From assembly GCF_001430825.1 (NCBI RefSeq), contig NZ_CP010535.1:283501-347500 (forward strand): a stretch of DNA of 64,000 nucleotides, in the 5' to 3' direction. Every line of letters starts with the position of its first letter. Position 1 is the first letter of the stretch. Source of the DNA: Sediminicola sp. YIK13 (GTDB lineage Bacteria; Bacteroidota; Bacteroidia; Flavobacteriales; Flavobacteriaceae). The notes under the pieces were generated by a model. That model did not search any database. It worked only from the letters and a program-made list of their open reading frames with translations, and was not told the DNA's origin. Shown in pieces: positions 24,787 to 35,863 of the stretch. The translations under genes and the position numbers were made by a program.

Positions 24787-25680
24787 ATGTTTTTTATAAC
24801 ACGACATTTCATTAAACTTTTCACCCTGATTTTAGCGGTTGCGATTCTTTTATTAGGAGCCTCATGCGAGGGGATCTGGAAAAAAAAGAAGGATAATGGG
24901 GCTATTGCCCGTGTTGGGGAAGTGTATCTTTATCAGGAGGATATCGCACCACTTATTACGGATAACATGTCTAAAGAGGACAGTGCTTCCTTTGTTTCCA
25001 ATTATATAAATATTTGGGCATCCAAGCAATTGTTGCTCTCAAAATCAAAAATCAACTTACCGGTAGATAAATTGGCGGAATTTGATAAACTGGTAGACGA
25101 TTACAGAATAGATCTATACACCAGGGCATACAAAGAAGCTTTGGTACAACAGGCGCTGGATACTATTGTAAATGAAGAAGAGCTGTTCGCATTCTATGAG
25201 AACGAAAAGGAGAATTTTAAGTTGAGAGAGAAACTCATGATGATCCGTTTTGTGGAAATTCCTCCACAGTTTATGAAAAAGGACGCCCTAGCAGAAAAAA
25301 TAAGACGATTCAATAAAAGAGATCAAGCTTATCTCGACTCAATTAGTGTGCAGTTTAGAAAACTAAACCTGAATGATTCTGTATGGGTAAAGGTGTCCAG
25401 GATCGTTAAGGAAATTAATCCCTTAAACCTTGAAAATGAGGAGCAGTATTTAAAAAAATCACAATTTTTTGAAATACAGGATTCATTAGGGGTATATTTG
25501 GGCAAGGTAATTGATGTGCTTGAGGTGAATGATACTGCGCCACTATCCTTCATAAGACCTTCAATTAGGCAGGTGCTGATGAATAGAAGAAGGTTGGATT
25601 ATATGCGAAAGCTGGAAACCGAGATTATTGATGAGGCCGTAAAAGAAAAAGAATTTGAGATATATGTACAAGATGAATAG
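24787..25680 (+). CDS. parvulin-like peptidyl-prolyl isomerase lipoprotein
   Basis: 297 residues from MFFITRHFIKLFTLILAVAI, a lipoprotein signal ending LLGASC (about residue 27). The mature protein has an N-terminal helical SurA-like region (LYQEDIAPLITDNMSKEDSA) and a C-terminal half rich in charged helices, with no complete parvulin active-site set that I can trace, so it may be a chaperone without isomerase activity. The stop overlaps the start of the next gene by eight bases (ATGAATAG). The operon encodes another PPIase and a MoxR ATPase, so its job is envelope protein folding. Confidence 0.75.
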   Translation: MFFITRHFIKLFTLILAVAILLLGASCEGIWKKKKDNGAIARVGEVYLYQEDIAPLITDNMSKEDSASFVSNYINIWASKQLLLSKSKINLPVDKLAEFDKLVDDYRIDLYTRAYKEALVQQALDTIVNEEELFAFYENEKENFKLREKLMMIRFVEIPPQFMKKDALAEKIRRFNKRDQAYLDSISVQFRKLNLNDSVWVKVSRIVKEINPLNLENEEQYLKKSQFFEIQDSLGVYLGKVIDVLEVNDTAPLSFIRPSIRQVLMNRRRLDYMRKLETEIIDEAVKEKEFEIYVQDE

Positions 25681-27115
25681 GATGATCACATTTTTAACCG
25701 CTTTACTAGTTACAGTAATGGGGTATGCACAGGAAAACGATAAAATGCCCGATACGCAGGTAGAACCACAAGATATTACAGTGGAAGCCAATGTAGGGTA
25801 CAAAAAAGATACCGTAAACAATTTCAAAAGGGTAAAATTGGACGGGGTAGCCGCTGTGGTTGGCGATTATGTTATTTTGGAATCGGATATAGAGAAAACC
25901 TTGATCGATCTTCGTAGTCAAGGGGCCTCAACGGAAGATATAACACGTTGCGGATTGTTGGGAAAATTAATGGAAGACCGTTTATATGCCCACCAGGCTG
26001 TACAGGATAGTATTTTGGTTTCCGATGATGAGGTGAATGCCACCAGTGAGAGGCAGTTGCAATCTCTTGTCTCGCAGGTAGGTTCCATAGAAAAAGTTTT
26101 GAAGTTCTACCGTAAGGATGATGAAGAGAGTTTTAGGGATGAGCTTTTTAAGATCAACAAATTGAGGATGTTGTCCGAGAAAATGCAGCAGAAAATTGTT
26201 GGTGAGATAGAGATTACCCCTGAAGAAGTACGCCAGTTCTTTAATAAGATTCCGGCAGAAGAGCGTCCAGTATTTGGTGCTGAATTGGAAATTGCGCAAA
26301 TAGTAAAGGAACCTAAGGCTCCAGAAGTGGAAAAGCAGAAGGTGATTGATAAGTTGAGAGGTATTAAGGCCGATGTGGAGGACAATGGCGCTAGTTTTAG
26401 TGTAAAGGCCATTCTGTACTCCCAAGATCCAGGATCAAAATCCAAAGGAGGTTTTTACAGCATGACGAGACAGACAGGATTTGTAAAAGAATTCAAGGAT
26501 GTAGCCTTTAGTTTGAGGGAAGGGGAGATATCCGAACCTTTTGAAACTATATTTGGTTATCATATTATCTATATAGAAAAAATAAGGGGACAGGAAGTAG
26601 ATTTGAGGCATATATTGATTGCCCCGGAAATCCCTCAGCAAGCTATGGATGCTGCCAAGGTGGAATTGGATAGTATTCGTCAAAACGTAATTGATGGGAA
26701 ATATTCGTTTGCCGAGGCCGCCCAGAATTTCTCTGATGAAAAAGAAACCAAATTTGATGGAGGTCTTTTGAGGAACCCTACCAATTTTGATTCTCGTTTT
26801 GAATTGACCAAAATGGACCCTACCCTGTACAACCAAGTACGTAACCTAAAGGATAATGAAATTTCCCAGCCTATTTTAGAGGAGGATCCAAGGGGAGGAG
26901 CCCCAAAATACAAGATCATGAAGATTACCAATAGGTATGATGAGCATGAGGCAAACTTTGCCAAAGATTATTTAAAGATCCAGGAGTTGGCACTTCGTGA
27001 TAAGCAGTTTAAAGCTATTGAAAAGTGGATGGCCGAGCATATAGACGAAACCTATATCAGTGTAAACAAGGACAACAAAGGATGCGATTTTGCGAATAAC
27101 TGGGTAAAGGAGTAA
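25673..27115 (+). CDS. SurA-like peptidyl-prolyl isomerase
   Basis: 480 residues from MNRMITFLTALLVTVMGYAQ, a cleaved signal. After a chaperone-like N-terminal region (LDGVAAVVGDYVILESDIE, as in SurA) come two parvulin modules, near residues 175-275 (YSQDPGSKSKGGFYSMTRQT and FSLREGEISEPFETIFGYHI) and 280-385 (DLRHILIAPEIPQQ and DEKETKFDGGLL). It catalyses proline isomerisation and escorts outer-membrane proteins through the periplasm. I chose the ATG at 25673-25675, which overlaps the previous stop. The MoxR gene follows four bases later. Confidence 0.85.
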   Translation: MNRMITFLTALLVTVMGYAQENDKMPDTQVEPQDITVEANVGYKKDTVNNFKRVKLDGVAAVVGDYVILESDIEKTLIDLRSQGASTEDITRCGLLGKLMEDRLYAHQAVQDSILVSDDEVNATSERQLQSLVSQVGSIEKVLKFYRKDDEESFRDELFKINKLRMLSEKMQQKIVGEIEITPEEVRQFFNKIPAEERPVFGAELEIAQIVKEPKAPEVEKQKVIDKLRGIKADVEDNGASFSVKAILYSQDPGSKSKGGFYSMTRQTGFVKEFKDVAFSLREGEISEPFETIFGYHIIYIEKIRGQEVDLRHILIAPEIPQQAMDAAKVELDSIRQNVIDGKYSFAEAAQNFSDEKETKFDGGLLRNPTNFDSRFELTKMDPTLYNQVRNLKDNEISQPILEEDPRGGAPKYKIMKITNRYDEHEANFAKDYLKIQELALRDKQFKAIEKWMAEHIDETYISVNKDNKGCDFANNWVKE

Positions 27116-27119
27116 ATGC

Positions 27120-28073
27120 ATGTCAGACGTTGCGTCCATCAATAGGTTAGTAGAAAAACACAAAGCACTAAAGCAAGAAATTGCTAAGGTCATCATTGGC
27201 CAGGATGAGGTGGTCAACCAAATACTATTGTCCGTCTATACTGGTGGACATTCCCTTTTGATAGGGGTGCCAGGACTCGCAAAGACTTTAATGGTTCATA
27301 CCATTGCCCAAACACTGGGTCTCGATTTTAAGAGGATTCAGTTTACGCCAGACCTAATGCCCAGTGATATTCTGGGAAGTGAGATATTGGACCAAAACCG
27401 TAATTTTAAGTTCATCAAGGGCCCGATATTTTCCAATATCATCCTAGCCGATGAAATTAACCGTACGCCACCCAAAACACAGGCGGCCCTTTTGGAGGCC
27501 ATGCAGGAAAGATCGGTTACCATTGCCGGGAACCAATATAAATTGGCAGAGCCTTACTTCGTTCTTGCCACTCAGAACCCTATTGAGCAGGAAGGTACCT
27601 ATCCTTTGCCAGAAGCGCAATTGGACAGGTTCATGTTCGCCATAGAATTACAATATCCGTCCATAGAGGAAGAGATTGAAGTAGTTAAAACTACGACCTC
27701 TGACCATACAGCAACTTTAAATGCTTTGTTCAGTGCCCAAGAGATCGTGGAAGTGCAACATTTGATCCGCAGGATTCCAGTTCCTGATAATGTGGTGGAA
27801 TATGCAGTGCGACTGGTGAACAGCACCAGACCTAATTTGCCGACAGCATCTGATTTTGTAAAACAATATATCGACTGGGGAGCCGGCCCAAGGGCATCCC
27901 AAAATCTTATTTTGGCTGCTAAGGCCCATGCCGCTGTTAATGGTAAATTCTCTCCAGATATAGAGGATGTAAAAGCCATAGCTTGGGGCATACTGAGACA
28001 CAGAATCATCAAAAACTACAAGGCAGAGGCCGAAGGGATCTCCGAAGATGATATAATTCTGCGTTTGCTTTAA
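27120..28073 (+). CDS. MoxR family AAA ATPase
   Basis: 317 residues. Walker A GVPGLAKT at 49-56, Walker B IILADE at about 107-112, the MoxR-type TQNPIEQEGTYPLPEAQLDR sensor/arginine region and a lid domain with DWGAGPRASQNLI near residue 257. MoxR ATPases act as chaperones, usually inserting metal cofactors or assembling complexes with a von Willebrand-factor partner, which is not seen beside it here. The gene starts four bases after the SurA-like stop, so it belongs to the same transcript. Confidence 0.9.
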   Translation: MSDVASINRLVEKHKALKQEIAKVIIGQDEVVNQILLSVYTGGHSLLIGVPGLAKTLMVHTIAQTLGLDFKRIQFTPDLMPSDILGSEILDQNRNFKFIKGPIFSNIILADEINRTPPKTQAALLEAMQERSVTIAGNQYKLAEPYFVLATQNPIEQEGTYPLPEAQLDRFMFAIELQYPSIEEEIEVVKTTTSDHTATLNALFSAQEIVEVQHLIRRIPVPDNVVEYAVRLVNSTRPNLPTASDFVKQYIDWGAGPRASQNLILAAKAHAAVNGKFSPDIEDVKAIAWGILRHRIIKNYKAEAEGISEDDIILRLL

Positions 28074-28271
28074 TCCAAATACGCTTAATTCAATCGTTAT
28101 CGTAAGCGAATATGCTTATTTCTTTCTAAAAAATTAACAAATTCATTTTTTTGTGAACCTTTCATTGATTTTTCAATGAAAATGATATGAATCGTGCTCT
28201 TAAAATTTCGTTTGCCTATTCTATTTTATTATTTTTGTTGAATTGCAATAACCTAAACACAAAACAATATA

Positions 28272-30539
28272 ATGGCATTTGACATCGATATGATCAAGGG
28301 ATTGTATTCCAATATGGCCGAGCGCGTTGATAAAGCACGTGAGATCGTTGGAAGACCACTGACCCTTTCGGAGAAAATTTTATATTCCCATTTATGGGAT
28401 GGAAATCCTACAAAGGAATTTAAAAGGGGCAAGGACTACGTTGACTTTGCACCTGATCGTATAGCATGTCAGGATGCGACCGCTCAAATGGCCTTGTTGC
28501 AGTTTATGCAAGCAGGTAAGCCTAAGGTTGCGGTTCCTACCACGGTGCACTGTGATCACCTGATCCAGGCGAAAAGTGGAGCAGCGGCCGATTTAAAGGT
28601 TGCCAATAGCACAAGTGCCGAGGTATTCGATTTCTTGGAATCGGTATCTAATAAATATGGAATTGGATTTTGGAAGCCTGGAGCTGGAATTATCCACCAG
28701 GTTGTATTGGAAAATTACGCCTTCCCAGGTGGAATGATGATCGGTACAGATTCCCACACGGTAAACGCTGGTGGATTGGGAATGGTTGCCATTGGAGTTG
28801 GTGGTGCTGATGCCGTTGATGTAATGGCCGGAATGGCTTGGGAATTGAAGTTTCCAAAACTGATAGGAGTAAAATTGACCGGTAATATTTCTGGTTGGAC
28901 CTCCTCTAAGGATGTTATCCTAAAAGTAGCGGGAATCCTTACCGTAAAAGGGGGAACTGGAGCTATAATAGAATATTTTGGAGAGGGTGCCAAAAACCTT
29001 TCTTGTACTGGAAAAGGAACCATTTGTAACATGGGTGCAGAAGTAGGGGCGACAACATCTACATTTGGATACGACGAATCTATGGAGCGTTACCTTAGAG
29101 CTACGGACAGAAGCGATATAGCCGATGCTGCCAATGCTGTAAAGGAACATCTAACAGCTGATCCAGAAGTATACGCCAATCCAGAAAAATATTTTGATGA
29201 GTTGATTGAGATCAACCTAGATGAACTTAGACCTCACTTAAACGGTCCGTTTACACCGGATTTGGCCACACCAGTGGGTGAATTGGGAGTGAAGGCCAGA
29301 GAAAATGGATGGCCTATCAAGGTAGATTGGGGATTGATCGGTTCTTGTACCAACTCTTCTTATGAAGATTTGACCCGTGCCGCCTCTATTGCCAAACAAG
29401 CCGTAGATAAAAAAATAAAAGCAAAATCAGATTTTGGAATTAACCCAGGTTCTGAGCAAATTAGGTTTACCGCCGAAAGGGATGGCCTATTGCAGATCTT
29501 TGAAAACCTCGGAGCTACTGTATTTACCAATGCCTGTGGTCCATGTATCGGACAGTGGGACAGAAGCGACCTTAAAGGGGATGAGAAGAATACCATTGTA
29601 CACTCCTTTAACAGGAATTTCTCCAAAAGGGCCGATGGAAATCCAAATACACATGCCTTTGTAGGATCTCCAGAAATGGTAGCTGCAATTGCAATTTCAG
29701 GACGTTTGGACTTTAATCCAATGACCGATACCCTTTTGAACGAGAATGGGGAAGAGGTGAAATTGGACGAACCGTTGGGAATAGAACTTCCACCGTTAGG
29801 ATTTGATGTAGAGGATGCAGGATACTTGGCACCTGATGAAGATGGATCAAGTGTTGTGGTAAAGGTTGACCCAAAATCAGAGCGATTACAATTGTTGGAG
29901 CCTTTTACCCCTCTTACACCAGAAAGCTTACAAGGCGTAAAATTATTGATCAAAGCTTTTGGAAAATGTACTACGGACCATATCTCAATGGCAGGTCCAT
30001 GGCTGCGTTACAGAGGACACTTGGACAATATTGCGAACAACACCTTGATCGGTGCTGTAAACGCATATAATAAGAAGACCAATTTTGTAAAGAATCAGCT
30101 TACCGGAGAGTATGTTGGAGTGCCAGATGCACAAAGAGCTTATAAGGCAGCAGGTATTAAGACCATTGTTGTGGGTGACCATAACTATGGCGAGGGTTCT
30201 TCAAGGGAACATGCGGCCATGCAACCAAGACATTTGGGAGTGGCAGCCGTATTGGTAAAATCTTTTGCACGTATCCATGAAACAAACCTTAAAAAACAAG
30301 GGATGTTGGGGTTAACGTTTGCCAATGAGGCCGATTACGATCTTATTCAGGAGGATGATACTTTCAATTTTTTGGACATAGCAGAATTCGCACCGGACAA
30401 GCAATTGACGCTAGAAATAGTCCATAAAGATGGCAGTAAGGACACCATTAAAGTAAACCATACCTATAACCAATCGCAAATAGATTGGTTCAATGAAGGT
30501 TCCGCATTAAATGTGATAAAAAGGGAAAATGCTTCCTAA
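28272..30539 (+). CDS. acn: aconitate hydratase
   Basis: 755 residues of the mitochondrial-type aconitase family. The [4Fe-4S] cysteines are Cys359 in [10 protein letters not shown] and Cys422/Cys425 in [20 protein letters not shown] and, in the swivel domain, [18 protein letters not shown] complete the active site. It interconverts citrate and isocitrate in the TCA cycle and is sensitive to oxidants. It has about 200 bases of AT-rich leader with a TATTTTTG element near 28230-28237, and a strong terminator after it. It is transcribed alone. Confidence 0.95.
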   Translation: MAFDIDMIKGLYSNMAERVDKAREIVGRPLTLSEKILYSHLWDGNPTKEFKRGKDYVDFAPDRIACQDATAQMALLQFMQAGKPKVAVPTTVHCDHLIQAKSGAAADLKVANSTSAEVFDFLESVSNKYGIGFWKPGAGIIHQVVLENYAFPGGMMIGTDSHTVNAGGLGMVAIGVGGADAVDVMAGMAWELKFPKLIGVKLTGNISGWTSSKDVILKVAGILTVKGGTGAIIEYFGEGAKNLSCTGKGTICNMGAEVGATTSTFGYDESMERYLRATDRSDIADAANAVKEHLTADPEVYANPEKYFDELIEINLDELRPHLNGPFTPDLATPVGELGVKARENGWPIKVDWGLIGSCTNSSYEDLTRAASIAKQAVDKKIKAKSDFGINPGSEQIRFTAERDGLLQIFENLGATVFTNACGPCIGQWDRSDLKGDEKNTIVHSFNRNFSKRADGNPNTHAFVGSPEMVAAIAISGRLDFNPMTDTLLNENGEEVKLDEPLGIELPPLGFDVEDAGYLAPDEDGSSVVVKVDPKSERLQLLEPFTPLTPESLQGVKLLIKAFGKCTTDHISMAGPWLRYRGHLDNIANNTLIGAVNAYNKKTNFVKNQLTGEYVGVPDAQRAYKAAGIKTIVVGDHNYGEGSSREHAAMQPRHLGVAAVLVKSFARIHETNLKKQGMLGLTFANEADYDLIQEDDTFNFLDIAEFAPDKQLTLEIVHKDGSKDTIKVNHTYNQSQIDWFNEGSALNVIKRENAS

Positions 30540-30560
30540 ATTCATTTTTAAATAGTTCAT

Positions 30561-30591
30561 AAAAACTCCTGATTATCATCAGGAGTTTTTT
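30561..30591 (+). terminator. Rho-independent terminator after aconitase
   Basis: ACTCCTGAT and ATCAGGAGT pair around TATC, with A run before and T run after. It lies 22 bases after the acn stop. Its right arm overlaps the likely promoter of the following TlpA-like gene. Confidence 0.85.
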
Positions 30592-30598
30592 AGTTTTG
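30569..30598 (+). promoter_or_regulatory. possible promoter of the TlpA/crtA operon, inside the terminator
   Basis: CTG at 30569-30571, 19 bases, then TAGTTTTG at 30591-30598. Only the first base of the -33 element deviates from the Bacteroidota consensus. It would start transcription about 15 bases before the ATG at 30618. The -33 element lies in the terminator hairpin. Confidence 0.45.
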
Positions 30599-30617
30599 AT
30601 GGGAAATAAATTCACAC

Positions 30618-31178
30618 ATGAAAATTACTAAAAAGACCTTTCTTAATATATTGCTCATTGCCTTTATTGTATCGTTTTTTGTAACACCTGTTGGGTATTA
30701 TGGGAAGGTTTTATTGAATAAAATATTTTCTTTTAGTCCCAATGTGACCGAAGTATCTGATCGGGAACGTATAACGGATTATGATTGGCGGCTGAAAGAT
30801 GAAAACTGGAACTTTTTTAACTTCAAAAAATCCAAGGGGAATGTGGTCCTTATCAATCTATGGGCCTCATGGAAATTACCTTGTGTTGCAGAATTGGCCA
30901 GTATCCAGGATCTTTATGATCAGTATAAGGATAAAATGGATTTTTATATCATTACCAATGAAGAACGGGAACCCGTAGAAGCCTTTATGGAAGAACACGA
31001 TTTTACCTTTCCTGTGACCTATTTGATCATTGGAGAGAAGATGCCGATCAGTGATGAAGTAGTTCCTTCATCCTATTTATTGGATAAATCCGGTAATATT
31101 GTGATCCATAAGGAAGGGATTGCAGACTGGGACAATAGTAAGGTAAGAGATATCCTGGACGAACTGATAAAGGAATAG
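30618..31178 (+). CDS. TlpA-like protein lacking the first active-site cysteine
   Basis: 186 residues: an uncleaved N-terminal anchor (LLIAFIVSFFVTPVGYYG), then a thioredoxin fold. The expected WCxxC is WASWKLPC, with Lys 86 where the nucleophilic cysteine should be and only Cys89 left, so it cannot form the catalytic disulfide. The cis-proline region VVPSSYLLDKSGNIVIH is intact. The next gene, three bases later, is a paralogue with a complete site, so this is a duplicate that may bind but not reduce its targets. It is the first gene of the operon ending in crtA. Confidence 0.85.
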   Translation: MKITKKTFLNILLIAFIVSFFVTPVGYYGKVLLNKIFSFSPNVTEVSDRERITDYDWRLKDENWNFFNFKKSKGNVVLINLWASWKLPCVAELASIQDLYDQYKDKMDFYIITNEEREPVEAFMEEHDFTFPVTYLIIGEKMPISDEVVPSSYLLDKSGNIVIHKEGIADWDNSKVRDILDELIKE

Positions 31179-31180
31179 CA

Positions 31181-31747
31181 ATGGCATATAAAATAGGCAA
31201 AAAGCAATGGATAAACGCTGCCTTTATCTTGGCAGTCATCCTTATGTTGTTTACGCCTATTGGTTTTAAAATCAAGGTCATGGCGAGTAGATTGCTTTCC
31301 AGTAGTGCAGCAATGATGAAAGCGGAGCTACAAGTGCCCTTGGATTCCTATAAGTGGGAATTGAAAGATACCGACATGGGGTCTTTTAATTTTGAAACCC
31401 AAAAAGGCAAGGTAGTTCTCGTTAATTTTTGGGCCACATGGTGTGCACCATGCATTGCAGAAATGCCCAGTATGCAAAACCTTTATAACGATTATGGGGA
31501 TAAGGTTACCTTTATGTTCGTCACCAATGAGAATGAGCAAAAGGTATTGGATTTTCTGAAACAAAAAAATTATGATCTTCCTGTGTATTTTCCACAGGCA
31601 AAAGAACCAAAGGTACTAAGCTCCAAAGTACTACCAACAACCTATATCATCAATAAGGAGGGAAAATTAATTGTTGCTGAAACTGGAGCTGCCGATTGGA
31701 ATAGTACAGCCACTAGAAAATTATTGGATTCACTATTGGAGGAATAG
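31181..31747 (+). CDS. TlpA-like thiol-disulfide oxidoreductase
   Basis: 188 residues: an N-terminal membrane anchor (INAAFILAVILMLFTPIGFK) and a thioredoxin domain with the complete active site WATWCAPC (Cys88 and Cys91) and the cis-proline region KVLPTTYIINKEGKLIV. It should reduce disulfides on the outer side of the membrane. It is a close paralogue of the preceding gene. The next gene (crtA-like) starts four bases after its stop. Confidence 0.88.
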   Translation: MAYKIGKKQWINAAFILAVILMLFTPIGFKIKVMASRLLSSSAAMMKAELQVPLDSYKWELKDTDMGSFNFETQKGKVVLVNFWATWCAPCIAEMPSMQNLYNDYGDKVTFMFVTNENEQKVLDFLKQKNYDLPVYFPQAKEPKVLSSKVLPTTYIINKEGKLIVAETGAADWNSTATRKLLDSLLEE

Positions 31748-31751
31748 CCTT

Positions 31752-32462
31752 ATGTCTCAGATCACGACCTTAACATTTTTTAGATATCGCGGCATATGGC
31801 AGAAGCTATGGGCTTTTGGCATGATGCAATTTGGTCATGCACCCATGTCCAAGATAGCCGGCCTGCAATTCTATAAATTGATGGGCAGTGGTAAAGCAGG
31901 TTTTAACCCCTTGCCAGATTGGTCGGTATACGCCGTCCTACAAATTTGGGAAAATGAAACATCCGCAGATCTGTTTTTTAACACTTCCCCTCTTATCCAA
32001 CGATTCAAGAATCACAGTGAAGAAAGTTGGACCCTCTACTTAAAAAATTTCGCAGCCAAAGGGGAGTGGTCGGGGAAAAATCCTTTTCAAAAAAATAGCA
32101 GACTAGATCCAGGGAATCCATTCATTGCCGTTATCACAAGGGCGACCATCAAGAAAAGACTATTGTACAGGTTCTGGAAGTACGTGCCCACTTCACAAGC
32201 CTCCCTGGAGGGGAATACAGGGCTTCTCTTCACCAAAGGCATAGGAGAGGTGCCAATCACCCAAATGGCCACGTTTAGCGTGTGGAAGAACAAAGAATCT
32301 CTTATGGAATACGCTTATGGAAGTAAGGAGCATCAAAGTGCCATAAAACAGACCAGACAATTACAATGGTATAAGGAAGAATTGTTTTCGCGTTTTCAGC
32401 CCTATCGTTCTTTGGGTACCTGGAATGGTAAACAGCAGTTGCCCGAACTATCCAAAAAATAG
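31752..32462 (+). CDS. crtA: CrtA-like carotenoid 2-hydroxylase
   Basis: 236 residues from MSQITTLTFFRYRGIWQKLW. The chain follows the spheroidene monooxygenase (CrtA) family: GMMQFGHAPMSKIAG, FNPLPDWSVYAVLQIWEN, WSGKNPF, VITRATIKKRLLYRFWKYVP, TKGIGEVPITQMATFSVW and the end YKEELFSRFQPYRSLGTW. In marine flavobacteria a CrtA relative (from strain P99-3) is described as a carotenoid 2-hydroxylase in myxol synthesis, and the genes next to this one fit that pathway. It converges on cruF and overlaps its end by 15 bases, but belongs to the TlpA operon. Confidence 0.85.
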   Translation: MSQITTLTFFRYRGIWQKLWAFGMMQFGHAPMSKIAGLQFYKLMGSGKAGFNPLPDWSVYAVLQIWENETSADLFFNTSPLIQRFKNHSEESWTLYLKNFAAKGEWSGKNPFQKNSRLDPGNPFIAVITRATIKKRLLYRFWKYVPTSQASLEGNTGLLFTKGIGEVPITQMATFSVWKNKESLMEYAYGSKEHQSAIKQTRQLQWYKEELFSRFQPYRSLGTWNGKQQLPELSKK

Positions 32463-33092
32463 AAAGAAGTACCCAAAAAAGACCAGTTGGGCTACGTACA
32501 AATGCAGGGAGAATTTAAGGTTCCCTTCCTGTTTTAAAAAATGTAATATAATTTGAAAGATTGCCGCTAAGGCAAACCAGGTGGTGTAATTTTCTAAAGG
32601 TGCAGCTCCGCCTTCAAACGTCCAAAAGTCGAAAATAGGAGCACTGTGTTCCATAAAAAAATCGAGCAAAACCATCAATGCGGCAGCAAGTACAATTTTT
32701 ACTGGAGCTTTGGAGGTTATTTTAGTAGCTAGCGTTGCACAGATAAAAGTGAGGATACCCCAATAGATGCCTATTAAATAAGGAACCCCATCCAATTTGG
32801 GACCAAAATTACTGCCGTAGCTGTATGTTCCAAAAAGAGCTCCGTAATTTACGCCCAGCCATTCAGCAAACATTCCTCCTGTAAAAAATAATGCGAAGGC
32901 CCCAATTTTCTTGGCAGTGTCCATAGGGTAGACCCAAATAAATAAAAGTAGGCTAATGGAAAGGTTTAAGGTGGTTTTGGATACAAACCATTCTTGGTAC
33001 CCTATGGTGATTCCTATAAGAGCGGCAATATGGAATAACCATACAACCCCTATGGCCACAGTAGTTTTATTTGTAATGATCTTGTCCCGCAT
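32448..33092 (-). CDS. cruF: CruF-like carotenoid 1',2'-hydratase
   Basis: 214 residues with six to seven membrane helices of the CruF (DUF422) family, marked by GGMFAEWLGVNYGALFGTYSYG and DFFMEHSAPIFDFWTFEGG. CruF adds water across the terminal double bond of acyclic or monocyclic carotenoids, giving the 1'-hydroxyl of myxol and saproxanthin. It is the last gene of the minus-strand crt operon, three bases after crtD. Product specificity is inferred from the neighbours. Confidence 0.82.
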   Translation of the reverse strand: MRDKIITNKTTVAIGVVWLFHIAALIGITIGYQEWFVSKTTLNLSISLLLFIWVYPMDTAKKIGAFALFFTGGMFAEWLGVNYGALFGTYSYGSNFGPKLDGVPYLIGIYWGILTFICATLATKITSKAPVKIVLAAALMVLLDFFMEHSAPIFDFWTFEGGAAPLENYTTWFALAAIFQIILHFLKQEGNLKFSLHLYVAQLVFFGYFFLFFG

Positions 33093-33095
33093 ATA

Positions 33096-35013
<1,918 letters not shown>

Positions 35014-35014
<1 letters not shown>

Positions 35015-35853
35015 TACACTAGTTTTAATTTACAGTTGACATAAGATTTGGCCAATAGTTGAAATTTTTGATAGTTAGGAACGCTTATTCGGGCATTTTT
35101 TATTTCCAATGGGGGTGTATTCTGAAGTTTTTGCAGCAATTTTGAATAATATCTGTAGGCCGTATATACTCCAAATTTAGCCTCATTGGGGAGCTGAACA
35201 ATCCCTGAATATCCCAAGTCAAAGTCAGCTTTGATTTCTGCCACTATTCTTGATTTGGAGGCCTCGTTTAGCTCATTTAAATTGGTATTGGGAAAATAGG
35301 TCCTGTTTAAGGTCTCAAAATCTGCTTTGAGGTCACGAAGGAAATTTACTTTTTGAAATGCACTTCCCAGAGCCATAGCAGATACTTTTAAGCGTTCATA
35401 TTCTTTTTCATCGCCCTTCACAAATACCATGAGGCACATAAGCCCAACGACATCCGCAGAACCATAGATATACTCTTTATACTCCTCATCGGTGCGATAT
35501 ACACTTTTGGTGAGGTCCATGCGCATGCTTTTCATAAAGGAATCGACAAGGTGCATTGGTATCTTATAGCTATGAAACGTATGCTGAAAGGAGTTTAAAA
35601 TTGGATTTAAACTTATTTTATGGGTGAGGGCGTGGTGCAAATCCTGTTCAAATTTGTTGAAGAGTTCGGACTTGTCATAATCATGAAAGGTGTCTACAAT
35701 TTCATCGGCAAATCTAACGAAGCCATAGATATTGTAAATGTCACTTCTGATGGAAGTTGCCAGCATTTTTGTGGCAAGGGCAAAAGAGGTGCTATAGGAT
35801 TCCGTTACAGTTTTGCTGCATTGAAAGGAGACGTTATCAAATATGGCTTTCAT
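35014..35853 (-). CDS. crtB: phytoene synthase
   Basis: 279 residues of the squalene/phytoene synthase family. The two aspartate-rich motifs are FADEIVDTF (near residue 55) and DLKADFETLNRTYFP (near 175), which bind Mg and the diphosphates. It joins two geranylgeranyl diphosphates to phytoene, the first carotenoid step. The gene starts ten bases after crtI. SYSTSFALATKML at the N-terminus is also typical. Confidence 0.94.
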
Positions 35854-35863
35854 AATGCGGATA

